Of a stretch of 54,790 nt of DNA, positions 22,721 through 29,987 are shown in pieces. Source of the DNA: an uncultured Anaerotignum sp. (GTDB taxonomy: Bacteria; Bacillota; Clostridia; Lachnospirales; Anaerotignaceae); assembly GCA_910578425.1 (NCBI GenBank), contig CAJTQX010000016.1:1-54790 (forward strand), written 5' to 3'. Below the pieces are notes generated by a model. It made no database searches. It had not been told where the DNA came from and worked only from the letters and a program-made list of their open reading frames with translations. The translations under genes and the position numbers were made by a program. The first letter of the stretch is position 1. Every line of letters starts with the position of its first letter.

Positions 22721-23893
22721 ATGCTGGAAAAAATGGAAGAACACGCAATGGTGCAGTTCTTAAGCAAATTTGATGAAAATCCATTCCTCATCAAATTTGG
22801 CGGGAATACTCACCTTGTAGGTGAAGGGGAACCATCCTTTACCGTAGATTTCAAAAAAGCCATTCCTCTGGCAGAACTTTTAAACAGCACCTCCATCGCA
22901 CTTGGGGAAGCGTATATGGATGGGAATTTAAATGTGGAAGGCGACCTTTATGAAGCCCTGTCAAATTTTTTAGGCCAAATGGCAAAATTTTCCACAGATG
23001 AGAAAGCCCTGAAAAAACTCATTCATTCCTCTACCTCGAAAAAAAACCAGTCGCAGGAGGTGCGTAGCCATTATGATATTGGCAACAGCTTCTATAAACT
23101 CTGGCTGGATGAAACCATGAGCTATTCCTGCGCCTATTTTAAATCCCCCTCCGAAAGCCTTGCCCAGGCGCAGCATAATAAGGTTGATTATATTCTGGAA
23201 AAACTGCATCTGGAAGAAGGCATGACGTTGCTGGATATTGGGTGCGGCTGGGGCTTTTTACTGATTGAGGCCGCAAAGAAATATCACATCAAAGGCATGG
23301 GCATTACCCTGAGCCACGAACAATACAGCGAATTCCAGCGGCGTATTGAAGTGGAAGGGCTGCAAGATTCCCTTACCGTAGAATGTATGGATTACCGGGA
23401 ACTGCCAAAATGTGGCAGGCAGTTTGACCGCGTTGTCAGCGTCGGCATGGTGGAGCATGTCGGCCGGGAAAATTACCAGCTTTTCAACGACTGCGTACGG
23501 GATGTATTGAAGCCCGGCGGGCTTTTCCTTCTGCATTTCATCAGTGCCCTTCAGGAACATCCCGGCGACGCATGGATAAAAAAATATATTTTCCCCGGCG
23601 GCGTCGTCCCCAGTCTGCGAGAAATGCTCTCTGCTATGGCAAATGATAATTTCCATGTGCTGGATGTAGAAAACCTGCGCCTGCATTATAATAAAACGCT
23701 GCTCTGCTGGCGTAAAAACTATCTTGCCCATCTGGATGAGATTCGCAAAATGTTTGACGAACGTTTTGTCCGGATGTGGGATCTATATCTGGCTTCCTGT
23801 GCCGCTACATTCTATAATGGGATTATAGATGTGCATCAGGTTCTCGTTACAAAAGGAATCAACAACAGCCTGCCAATCGTGCGGTGGTATTAG
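22721..23893 (+). CDS. cfa: Cyclopropane-fatty-acyl-phospholipid synthase
   Basis: Adds a methylene from S-adenosylmethionine across the double bond of membrane lipid acyl chains. The 390 residues show the SAM-binding loop LLDIGCGWGFLLIEAAKKYH, ITLSHEQ, VSVGMVEHVG and the late NWRKNY-equivalent LLCWRKNYLAHLDEI, with the SCAYF motif near residue 140. The N-terminal lipid-binding domain is intact. GAAGGAGATG precedes the ATG. It is more AT-rich and lysine-codon AAA-rich than its neighbours and lies between two IS ends. The stop TAG is created at the junction with a family B element. Confidence 0.95.
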   Translation: MLEKMEEHAMVQFLSKFDENPFLIKFGGNTHLVGEGEPSFTVDFKKAIPLAELLNSTSIALGEAYMDGNLNVEGDLYEALSNFLGQMAKFSTDEKALKKLIHSSTSKKNQSQEVRSHYDIGNSFYKLWLDETMSYSCAYFKSPSESLAQAQHNKVDYILEKLHLEEGMTLLDIGCGWGFLLIEAAKKYHIKGMGITLSHEQYSEFQRRIEVEGLQDSLTVECMDYRELPKCGRQFDRVVSVGMVEHVGRENYQLFNDCVRDVLKPGGLFLLHFISALQEHPGDAWIKKYIFPGGVVPSLREMLSAMANDNFHVLDVENLRLHYNKTLLCWRKNYLAHLDEIRKMFDERFVRMWDLYLASCAATFYNGIIDVHQVLVTKGINNSLPIVRWY

Positions 23894-23946
23894 GCAGTGT
23901 CGTCACAAGTGTCTGCACACGCCTTTCCGGCAAATTTTGTCGGCTG
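23892..23946 (+). repeat. Family B TIR element, truncated copy 2
   Basis: AGGCAGTGTCGTCACAAGTG and the following CTTTCCGGCAAATTTTGTCGGCT match the left part of B copies at 6098, 27144 and 38409. The right end is not recognisable. It overlaps the last base pair of the cfa stop codon. 23947-24085 holds no gene. Confidence 0.7.
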
Positions 23947-24085
23947 TAGCAACAGGCGAAGCCCGCCATGTAAAAGAAGCAAAAAGCCTTGGAAAATCCG
24001 CGTCAGAAGTTCCGCTTCTTGCTTGCAGCAGCGCGAAGCACTGTACGGACGGAAAATTTACCGCTGATATACGTGCCAGAGATTA

Positions 24086-24181
24086 AGAGCCTATCCCTAA
24101 ATAAGACATGTGCAGATTGCGCTGTCAAATTTTTTGACAGACACAGACAGGCTGTATACGGATTATTTCGGGATAAGCTCT
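24086..24181. repeat. Short TIR element, family A, copy 2
   Basis: 96 bp with ends AGAGCCTATCCCTAAATAAG and (from the right) AGAGCTTATCCCGAAATAAT. Internal GTGCAGATTGC is shared with copy 1, and the middle can fold (GTCAAATTTTTTGAC). Confidence 0.75.
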
Positions 24182-24197
24182 AAATCAATGGTTCCTT

Positions 24198-24381
24198 AGG
24201 CAGTGTCTACACAAGACGAAGGAACTGTGATAGAATGGAAACATCTTAAAGGGCAGGGGAGAAAAAATGGATGCTGTCTATCACAGACATGACATAAGCG
24301 ATAAAGCGTTGGTTGTCTTTAGCGATTCCGCCCCACTGACCACGCTGCCCGGGTAAATGCGGCTCCAGTACTGCCCACACC
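24198..24381 (+). mobile_element. IS5-like element remnant, left end
   Basis: Starts AGGCAGTGTCTACACAAGAC, an IS end, and about 70 bases later enters a transposase start. After 14 codons the sequence is inverted (see pseudogene). The element then runs into the stop codon of the SSS transporter gene. Confidence 0.65.
24267..24380 (+). pseudogene. IS5-like transposase N-terminal fragment with an inverted internal segment
   Basis: The plus strand from 24267 reads MDAVYHRHDISDKA, the start of an IS5-like transposase, with a GGGGAG ribosome site. The expected continuation is present but on the opposite strand: the minus strand from about 24380 to 24309 reads VWAVLEPHLPGQRGQWGGIA followed by KDNQ. 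Joined in the right orientation these give a continuous transposase N-terminus. The plus-strand frame runs into a stop at 24354. Thus the copy is inactivated by a small inversion or by two oppositely oriented copies recombining. Confidence 0.8.
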
Positions 24382-25782
24382 TTATTCTATTTTATTTTTG
24401 AAAAATGTTGTATTTTCTATTGCTGATACGATTAAAATACTCACGAAACTGCTTGCAAGCCCTATCACATTTGAAGGAATCCATCCAAACGAGAAGCCAT
24501 GAGGAATAATAAAAAATTCCCATAAAAGCCCTGCTGCCACAGCGCATACAGAGCCGACAACCGCGGCCGTCGCAGTTGTTTTCCTGCTGTTTATTCCTAT
24601 GATCAGTGGCATAAATACCGCGGTACTGTAAAAAAGCCCTGCAATATAAATGGTGTTGATAATATCTGTGAAGAAAAGCGATATCATCGTACTGAATGCA
24701 GCCGCTGCAAATATGACTATCCTTGAAAATACAAGTTCATCATGGTCAGATTTATTTGCGCCGATCAATGGCTTCCATATATCGTTTGTAAACAAAACTG
24801 TCGTTGCATGCAGCAAAGAGGTCCCCGTCGATATGGTTGCGGCAAAAACTCCGGCAATGGAGAGCCCGACAAGACCTGTCGGAAAATACTGCATCAGCAG
24901 AACAGGAAATACCATGTTTGTGTCTTCTATTCCCGGTACAAGGTTAGCAGCGGCAATGCCGATGAAACCCAGCACTATGGATATCACAAAATAGAAGCCG
25001 GCGGTAAAGAGTGCGGCAAAACGCGCGGTTCCTGCATCTTTTGCGGCTACCATACGCTGGACATAATTTTGGTTTGTGGAATAGGCCAGGACACACAGGA
25101 TAAACCAGCTCAAGGGTGTGAATATGCCAATACTGCCAATATTCAAAAAGCCCTCCGGCAAATGCCGGATCAGCTCCGTCAGCCCTCCGCTGGCGTGGAG
25201 CACAACAGGGACACAGAGAAACAGGGACGCGACGATAATAACAAACAGCACCGCGTCTGTATTCACAACCGCTTTTAATCCACCGCTTGTAAGGAATACA
25301 ACAAGGAGCACGCAGACCAGAAGGGAAAGCTTTGGATTAAATCCGGTAATGGTTTGCAGCAAAGCAGAGGATATTGTAAACTGTGTGGAGAGCATTGCGA
25401 TATTTGCGCATATATGCATGGTTCCCGCGAGATATTTCATTGCGGGGCAATATCGTTTTCCAAGGTAATCCGGTATGGTTGCCCCTCCGAATACATTCAG
25501 CTTTGGCGCGAGGAACAGGCCCACAAGCAGAAAGGCTGGAGCGGCGGCCAAATTCCACCATGCGCCCCCCATGCCGACAAGGTAGCAATATCCAATCGCG
25601 CCTACAAGTCCGCTTCCTCCAAAATCTGTCGCCGCCATAGAGAAGCCTGTCTGTAGTTTGCCCAACCCCTTGTCTGCGCTGAGAAATGCCACTGAATTTT
25701 GCGTGTTTCTGCCTGAAAACCAGCCTACAGACAAAACTGCCGCAATCAGAACAAGCATTACAATAATATCAAATAAGGTCAT
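24382..25782 (-). CDS. Sodium:solute symporter (SSS) family transporter
   Basis: A 466-residue integral membrane protein with about 12-13 helices. GFSMAATDFGGSGLVGAIGYCY in the N-terminal third and GLVGLSIAGVFAATISTGTSLLHA in the second half are the helix-breaking, sodium-site-containing segments of the SSS fold (TMS1 and TMS8 regions). Start ATG 25782 is chosen because AAAGGGGG lies ten bases upstream. Substrate unknown; the operon with an amidohydrolase suggests an organic acid, peptide or amide. The stop codon directly adjoins the IS remnant. Confidence 0.87.
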   Translation of the reverse strand: MTLFDIIVMLVLIAAVLSVGWFSGRNTQNSVAFLSADKGLGKLQTGFSMAATDFGGSGLVGAIGYCYLVGMGGAWWNLAAAPAFLLVGLFLAPKLNVFGGATIPDYLGKRYCPAMKYLAGTMHICANIAMLSTQFTISSALLQTITGFNPKLSLLVCVLLVVFLTSGGLKAVVNTDAVLFVIIVASLFLCVPVVLHASGGLTELIRHLPEGFLNIGSIGIFTPLSWFILCVLAYSTNQNYVQRMVAAKDAGTARFAALFTAGFYFVISIVLGFIGIAAANLVPGIEDTNMVFPVLLMQYFPTGLVGLSIAGVFAATISTGTSLLHATTVLFTNDIWKPLIGANKSDHDELVFSRIVIFAAAAFSTMISLFFTDIINTIYIAGLFYSTAVFMPLIIGINSRKTTATAAVVGSVCAVAAGLLWEFFIIPHGFSFGWIPSNVIGLASSFVSILIVSAIENTTFFKNKIE

Positions 25783-25847
25783 GATCAACAGACCCCCTTT
25801 CATATGTATATGCAGACAGCGGCAAAAGCCGCTGTCTGTGAAGGGTA

Positions 25848-27071
25848 TTATTCAGCCGGACAGACGATATGTTTTTTCTCATAGTTCCTGAGCAGAAGGG
25901 AGCTGACAATGACCAGGGCAAGCCCTGCAATAAAAAGCATGAAAATATATTTGTAGCCGCTGTTTCCATGTTGATCCAGCCAGTTGCCGCAAAGCGTAAA
26001 CAGCCATAAATCTGTCGAATATCCTATGGCGGAGCAAATACCCATTGCAGTACCGGTGATTTCCAAAGGTATGCCTGCTTCCGGAATGGGAGTATACATA
26101 CCCGAACGGCTTAATGCCAGAACGCTGATCAGCACAAGTACCAGAATTAAGGCAATTGTCATATGGCCGCTGTCATTTGGGACAAAAATGGAAATAACAC
26201 ACAGCGCGATCATGGCAGCGCATGTGAGCACCAAAAACTTAGGCGTTTTCATCCTGTCGATCAGTATGCCGCCAAGCGGAGAGAAAACCATGCGGAGAAC
26301 TGTCCGGTTTGCAATCGTAATGCTTGTGCCCAAAGTAACAGATGCGCCGAATACACTGGTAAGATATGGATTCAAATAGCTTGTACCCCTTACAAGGATA
26401 AACAGCCCCATTACAATCAGGCCATTCAGCCACGTTACAGGGTGCACAAGTGCTTTTCCAACCATTTTGACGTTAAAGCTGTCACTGGAAATACCTTTAT
26501 CTACATCTTTCAGCAATACGGCAATCAACACAGCAATAACCAGCAGGACAACGCCATAAACGCTCGTAACGATACGGAAACCGCCCATGCTGATGATCGA
26601 ATCCATAGCTGCCAGAATGCCGTAGCTTGCGATCGCCCCAACAATGGCATAGCTGAACTCAAAGAAGCCAAATGCCTTCCCCTCTTCATTTTCGCTGGCC
26701 TGGGCACGGATCAGTTTCATCATTGCAGACCAGTGGATAAAGGTTGTTGAAACCCCAAAACCCAGATAGCAGACCAGCAAAAGAGAATAGCTGTTCAAAA
26801 AGGTCATGGAAATTCCAAGCACTGCCGTTAAAATCTGAGAAATCAAAATCAGTTTTTTGGGAGAAAATTTATCCGCCAACATACCGCCGAAAAGATAGCC
26901 CGGGGTTGCAGTCAGGGAAAACATAGAAAGCAGCATTCCTGCCTGGGTATTGCTCAATGCGAAAGCATCCAGAAATTGCTGGTAAAACGTAGAGCTTAAG
27001 TAAGGGAGATTATAGCAAAGGCATGAGAATGCCAATAAAAAAATGATTGCATATTTTTTTCTGTTCGTCAT
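25848..27071 (-). CDS. Major facilitator superfamily transporter
   Basis: A 407-residue protein with about twelve membrane helices. The MFS loop 2-3 motif is GGMLADKFSPKKLILI and its counterpart in the second half is GGILIDRMKTPKFLVL. It resembles oxalate/glycerol-phosphate-type importers, but substrate cannot be assigned. It lies between the amidohydrolase and the SSS gene, 65 bases upstream of the latter, and probably belongs to the same operon, although a full-length family B element separates it from the amidohydrolase. Confidence 0.9.
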   Translation of the reverse strand: MTNRKKYAIIFLLAFSCLCYNLPYLSSTFYQQFLDAFALSNTQAGMLLSMFSLTATPGYLFGGMLADKFSPKKLILISQILTAVLGISMTFLNSYSLLLVCYLGFGVSTTFIHWSAMMKLIRAQASENEEGKAFGFFEFSYAIVGAIASYGILAAMDSIISMGGFRIVTSVYGVVLLVIAVLIAVLLKDVDKGISSDSFNVKMVGKALVHPVTWLNGLIVMGLFILVRGTSYLNPYLTSVFGASVTLGTSITIANRTVLRMVFSPLGGILIDRMKTPKFLVLTCAAMIALCVISIFVPNDSGHMTIALILVLVLISVLALSRSGMYTPIPEAGIPLEITGTAMGICSAIGYSTDLWLFTLCGNWLDQHGNSGYKYIFMLFIAGLALVIVSSLLLRNYEKKHIVCPAE

Positions 27072-27143
27072 CAGTTATCCGCCTTCTTTCATCTGGGTTA
27101 TAAAATATACAGGCGGGAGCCCCTTTCCGCAGAAATCGTATCC

Positions 27144-27408
27144 AGGCAGTGTCGTCACAAGTGCCTGCATACGCCTTTCCGGCAAATTTTGCCGGCTTTT
27201 TCGTTAAAAATTCTTGCCGTACCGCATGCCTGGCGGCTCCGCCCGTATGGCGGGGTAAAACCCCGCTGTTGCAGCAGTCGCCAAAGGCGACCGCACGGCT
27301 GGGGCAGCGCGGCAATGCCGCGCCACATTGTACGCCTGCGGATTTTTGCCTGAAATCCGACAAAATTATGCTCAAAATATAGATACATGACTTATGACGA
27401 CACTGCCT
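27144..27408. repeat. Family B TIR element, full-length copy 3
   Basis: 265 bp with ends AGGCAGTGTCGTCACAAGTG and (from the right) AGGCAGTGTCGTCATAAGTC. The interior carries several hairpins (GGCGGCTCCGCCCGT, GGGGTAAAACCCC, GGCAGCGCGGCAATGCC) and no gene. The copy at 38409-38496 is an internal-deletion derivative containing just the two ends. Confidence 0.8.
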
Positions 27409-27459
27409 AATATGGCAAAAAGAGGGCTCCCAAAAGAAATCCTTGTAATGACAGGCTTG

Positions 27460-28650
27460 TCAGTCTATAAACTGCTTTCCTTCCTTAAATACGAAAACCG
27501 GAAGTTTTTGCAGGACATCTAAATCTTCGTCAGGGTTTCCGTCAAAAACGGCAAGGTCTGCATATTTCCCTGCTTTGACCGTACCGCACAGCTTGTCGAT
27601 ACCGGCAATTTTCGCGCTGTCTATGGTGGCCTGCTTCAGCAGTGTTACATTACCCACGCCAAAATCTTTCCGCGCCATAAATTCCAGGCCGGGGTATTTC
27701 TCCATAAATTCCATATCCAGATCGCTGCCCCAGCCAACGGATACCCCTGCCTCCATAGCCATTTTCGCTCCGGAAACCATATGCTGATAGACATCCTTCG
27801 CCTTCGCAACAAATTCAGGGGCGACGCCGCCTGCAAACAACTCATTCTGGAGCGTATATGCGATTGCCAATGTAGGAACGATCGCTGTTTGATTGCCCAT
27901 TTCAAGGATCAAGTCAATGCAGCGTTTGTCAATGTAGGTTGCGTGCTCAACCGTATGGACGCCATTTTTAATGGCTTCATAAATCCCCTCTGTACCATGG
28001 CAGTGTGCGGCAACATATGTCCCAAGGGAGGCAGCCGCCTTTGTGAGCGCGGCGATTTCCTCCGGGGTCGTTACCATTGCGCCGGGGACGCCGCCCTCAT
28101 TCAGCACCGCCCCTGTCACCATATATTTAATAAAATCTACGCCCTGCGCCATTTCTATGCGGGCTGCTTCCAGCATATCATCCGCGCAGTCAATCTCTTT
28201 ATACAGTGTCCCGAAGCTGGAGTTCCCCTTTGTGGTCGGGGAAAGGATCTTGCCCGAGGTGATAACGCGGCAGCCCTGTACGATTCCTTCCGCTACCGCA
28301 TCTCTTACGGCAACGCTCCCATAAAAGTCACAGCCGCAGTCGCGAACGGTGGTATAGCCCTGACGGAGGTAGCTTTTTGCATGTTTGATAGAATCGATCA
28401 GATATTTGTTTTGGGGCCGCAGCATAGAAGCATTGTAATCCTGATCACAAAACATCAGATGCGCATGGAGGTCAAAAAAGCCGGGAAGGACTGTTCTGTT
28501 CTGTATATCCATTTCCGTATCATTTCCTGTTTGATATTCCCCGATGGGATAAATCCCTTTGATTTCTTTCCCCTCAATGACCAAATCGGCATATTGGCCG
28601 GTATAGCCTTCTGTCAGTTCAGGAATAAGCCTGCAATTTCTTAAAATCAT
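27460..28650 (-). CDS. Amidohydrolase family protein (imidazolonepropionase/prolidase-like)
   Basis: A 396-residue metal-dependent hydrolase of the amidohydrolase superfamily. Metal ligands can be placed: DLHAH (HxH, strand 1), the carboxylated Lys in VDFIKYMVTG, AAHCHG (strand 5), VEHAT (strand 6) and the catalytic Asp in GWGSDLD (strand 8). N- and C-terminal strands form the usual beta sandwich. Substrate unknown; cyclic amide, peptide or carbamate hydrolysis is possible. Divergent from an XRE regulator and followed by two transporters, so a catabolic uptake operon is inferred. AAGGGAGGAAG precedes the ATG. Confidence 0.9.
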   Translation of the reverse strand: MILRNCRLIPELTEGYTGQYADLVIEGKEIKGIYPIGEYQTGNDTEMDIQNRTVLPGFFDLHAHLMFCDQDYNASMLRPQNKYLIDSIKHAKSYLRQGYTTVRDCGCDFYGSVAVRDAVAEGIVQGCRVITSGKILSPTTKGNSSFGTLYKEIDCADDMLEAARIEMAQGVDFIKYMVTGAVLNEGGVPGAMVTTPEEIAALTKAAASLGTYVAAHCHGTEGIYEAIKNGVHTVEHATYIDKRCIDLILEMGNQTAIVPTLAIAYTLQNELFAGGVAPEFVAKAKDVYQHMVSGAKMAMEAGVSVGWGSDLDMEFMEKYPGLEFMARKDFGVGNVTLLKQATIDSAKIAGIDKLCGTVKAGKYADLAVFDGNPDEDLDVLQKLPVFVFKEGKQFID

Positions 28651-28715
28651 TATGTCTTCCTCCCTTGTTTGTTTATTCCGCAGACGGGAGGCACCTTCCC
28701 GGCTGCTTTTGGCTT

Positions 28716-28745
28716 ATCCTATCAAACGGCGGCAGGCTGTGTCAA
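28716..28745 (-). promoter_or_regulatory. Promoter of the amidohydrolase operon
   Basis: Minus-strand TTGACA (28740-28745), 18 bases, TAGGAT (28716-28721). About 40 bases upstream of its -35 is the palindrome at 28783-28805. Confidence 0.65.
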
Positions 28746-28782
28746 AAAGGCGTATTCTATCTTCGGGAAACCTGTTTTCCTG

Positions 28783-28820
28783 AAATTCCACTTGCGTTGG
28801 AATTTATGCAATGATATACT
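28783..28820 (+). promoter_or_regulatory. Regulator promoter with overlapping palindromic operator
   Basis: The perfect dyad AAATTCCA-N7-TGGAATTT (28783-28805) spans the -35 TTGCGT (28792-28797) of the plus-strand promoter, whose -10 is TATACT (28815-28820) after 17 bases. Binding would repress the regulator gene and could activate the divergent operon. Confidence 0.65.
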
Positions 28821-28903
28821 CATTACAATAAAAAATCCTTAAAAATCTTCGAGAAATAAGATTTTATTTCTTTTTTGTAAACTATGGCAGGGAGGGAAGA
28901 AGA

Positions 28904-29593
28904 TTGGACAATATTAAGCTGGCTGTTGGGGCGAAAATCCGGCATTACAGAAAAGCGCGCGGCTATACTCTGGTAGAATTTGCTGATAAAATCCACCGCA
29001 GCAAATCCGCCGTATCGAAATATGAGCGCGGAGAGGTTTCCATTGATATTGAAACCTTAGACGATATTTCTAAGGCGTTAGATGTGCCACTGCACCTGTT
29101 GTTTGGTGACGGAGCCCCTCTCCATAAGCCTCTTTTTTCCTGTGAGCAACAGGATGAAAACAAACAGGTTTATTATATGTATATATATGCCGGCCATAAG
29201 AAAGCATATGTCAGCCGTTCTGTATTGCTGATTGGAGAAACAACTGCCTCCGGCTATATGGAAGCAGAGAATGAAGAGGAGTATCAAAGGTGTAAATATC
29301 AGTATATAGGATCTGTCCAGAGGGGAAGCTCCTTTATACGTCTTTTTCTGCAAAATCCAATCCATAGCCAGGATGTTTTTATAGTCGATTTTCCGAAACC
29401 ATTGAATACGCAGTCTGTATTCTTCGGCTTTTTTGTGACGCTTTCCATCGGGGTTAATTTCCCGATTGCTGCGAAATGTGTGATAAGCTCTTTTCCTATC
29501 AGAAGCGATGTTGAAATTATGGAAATGCTGAAATTTACAAAATCAGAAATAGACAGTTTCAAAAAGCATAATGGCTTTTTTGTAATACCCTGA
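28904..29593 (+). CDS. XRE family transcriptional regulator
   Basis: A 229-residue protein starting at TTG 28904 (GGAGGGAAGAAGA upstream). Residues about 5-62 are a Cro/CI-type helix-turn-helix: KIRHYRKARGYTLVEFADKIHRSKSAVSKYERGEVSIDIETL. The remaining 160 residues form an uncharacterised sensor-like domain with a repeated aromatic/hydrophobic pattern (VYYMYIYAG, SSFIRLFLQNP). Divergent from the amidohydrolase-MFS-SSS genes with a shared regulatory region, so it is presumably their local regulator and autoregulated. Confidence 0.85.
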   Translation: MDNIKLAVGAKIRHYRKARGYTLVEFADKIHRSKSAVSKYERGEVSIDIETLDDISKALDVPLHLLFGDGAPLHKPLFSCEQQDENKQVYYMYIYAGHKKAYVSRSVLLIGETTASGYMEAENEEEYQRCKYQYIGSVQRGSSFIRLFLQNPIHSQDVFIVDFPKPLNTQSVFFGFFVTLSIGVNFPIAAKCVISSFPIRSDVEIMEMLKFTKSEIDSFKKHNGFFVIP

Positions 29594-29741
29594 ATGACAG
29601 TTGTATTTTGATTCCGTGTGTTATGTTTAGGAAATTCATGGATGATTCTGTGGTGTTGGCAGGGGTGGGTGAAAGTATTTATGCCTGCATTATACCTTGG
29701 TGCGGGCAAATATCATACTGCAATGCAACTTTCTGGAGGAG

Positions 29742-29769
29742 AACCCGGAGAAAAGACTCTCCGGGTTTT
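29742..29769. terminator. Hairpin between convergent XRE and copA genes
   Basis: Stem AACCCGGAGA/TCTCCGGGTT with a six-base loop, followed on the plus strand by TTCC. Placed between two convergent genes; the T run is short. Confidence 0.55.
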
Positions 29770-29780
29770 CCGGAGCCTGT

Positions 29781-29987
29781 TTACTGAATATCTACAACCT
29801 CATATCCTGCGTCCGCAACGGTTTTGATCAGTGCATCATCGCTGATATCTTTGGAAAGCGTCACATCCGCGCTTTTGCCCTCCAGGCTGACGGTCGCGGT
29901 TACGCCGTCCATCTCATTCAAAGCCTTTTCCACGCGCCCTGTGCAGTGGCCGCACATCATGCCTTCAATCTTCAATACCTTTTTCAT
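29781..29987 (-). CDS. Possible separately translated CopZ-like copper chaperone inside copA
   Basis: An in-frame internal ATG at 29987 is preceded by a perfect AAGGAGG at 29996-30002 with eight-base spacing and would give a 68-residue protein MKKVLKIEGMMCGHCTGRVE..., exactly a CopZ-sized chaperone with the GMxCxxC copper site. The same residues are also the C-terminal domain of CopA. Either copZ was fused to copA by loss of the copA stop codon, or both products are made. The sequence shows the site; its use is inferred. Confidence 0.6.
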   Translation of the reverse strand: MKKVLKIEGMMCGHCTGRVEKALNEMDGVTATVSLEGKSADVTLSKDISDDALIKTVADAGYEVVDIQ

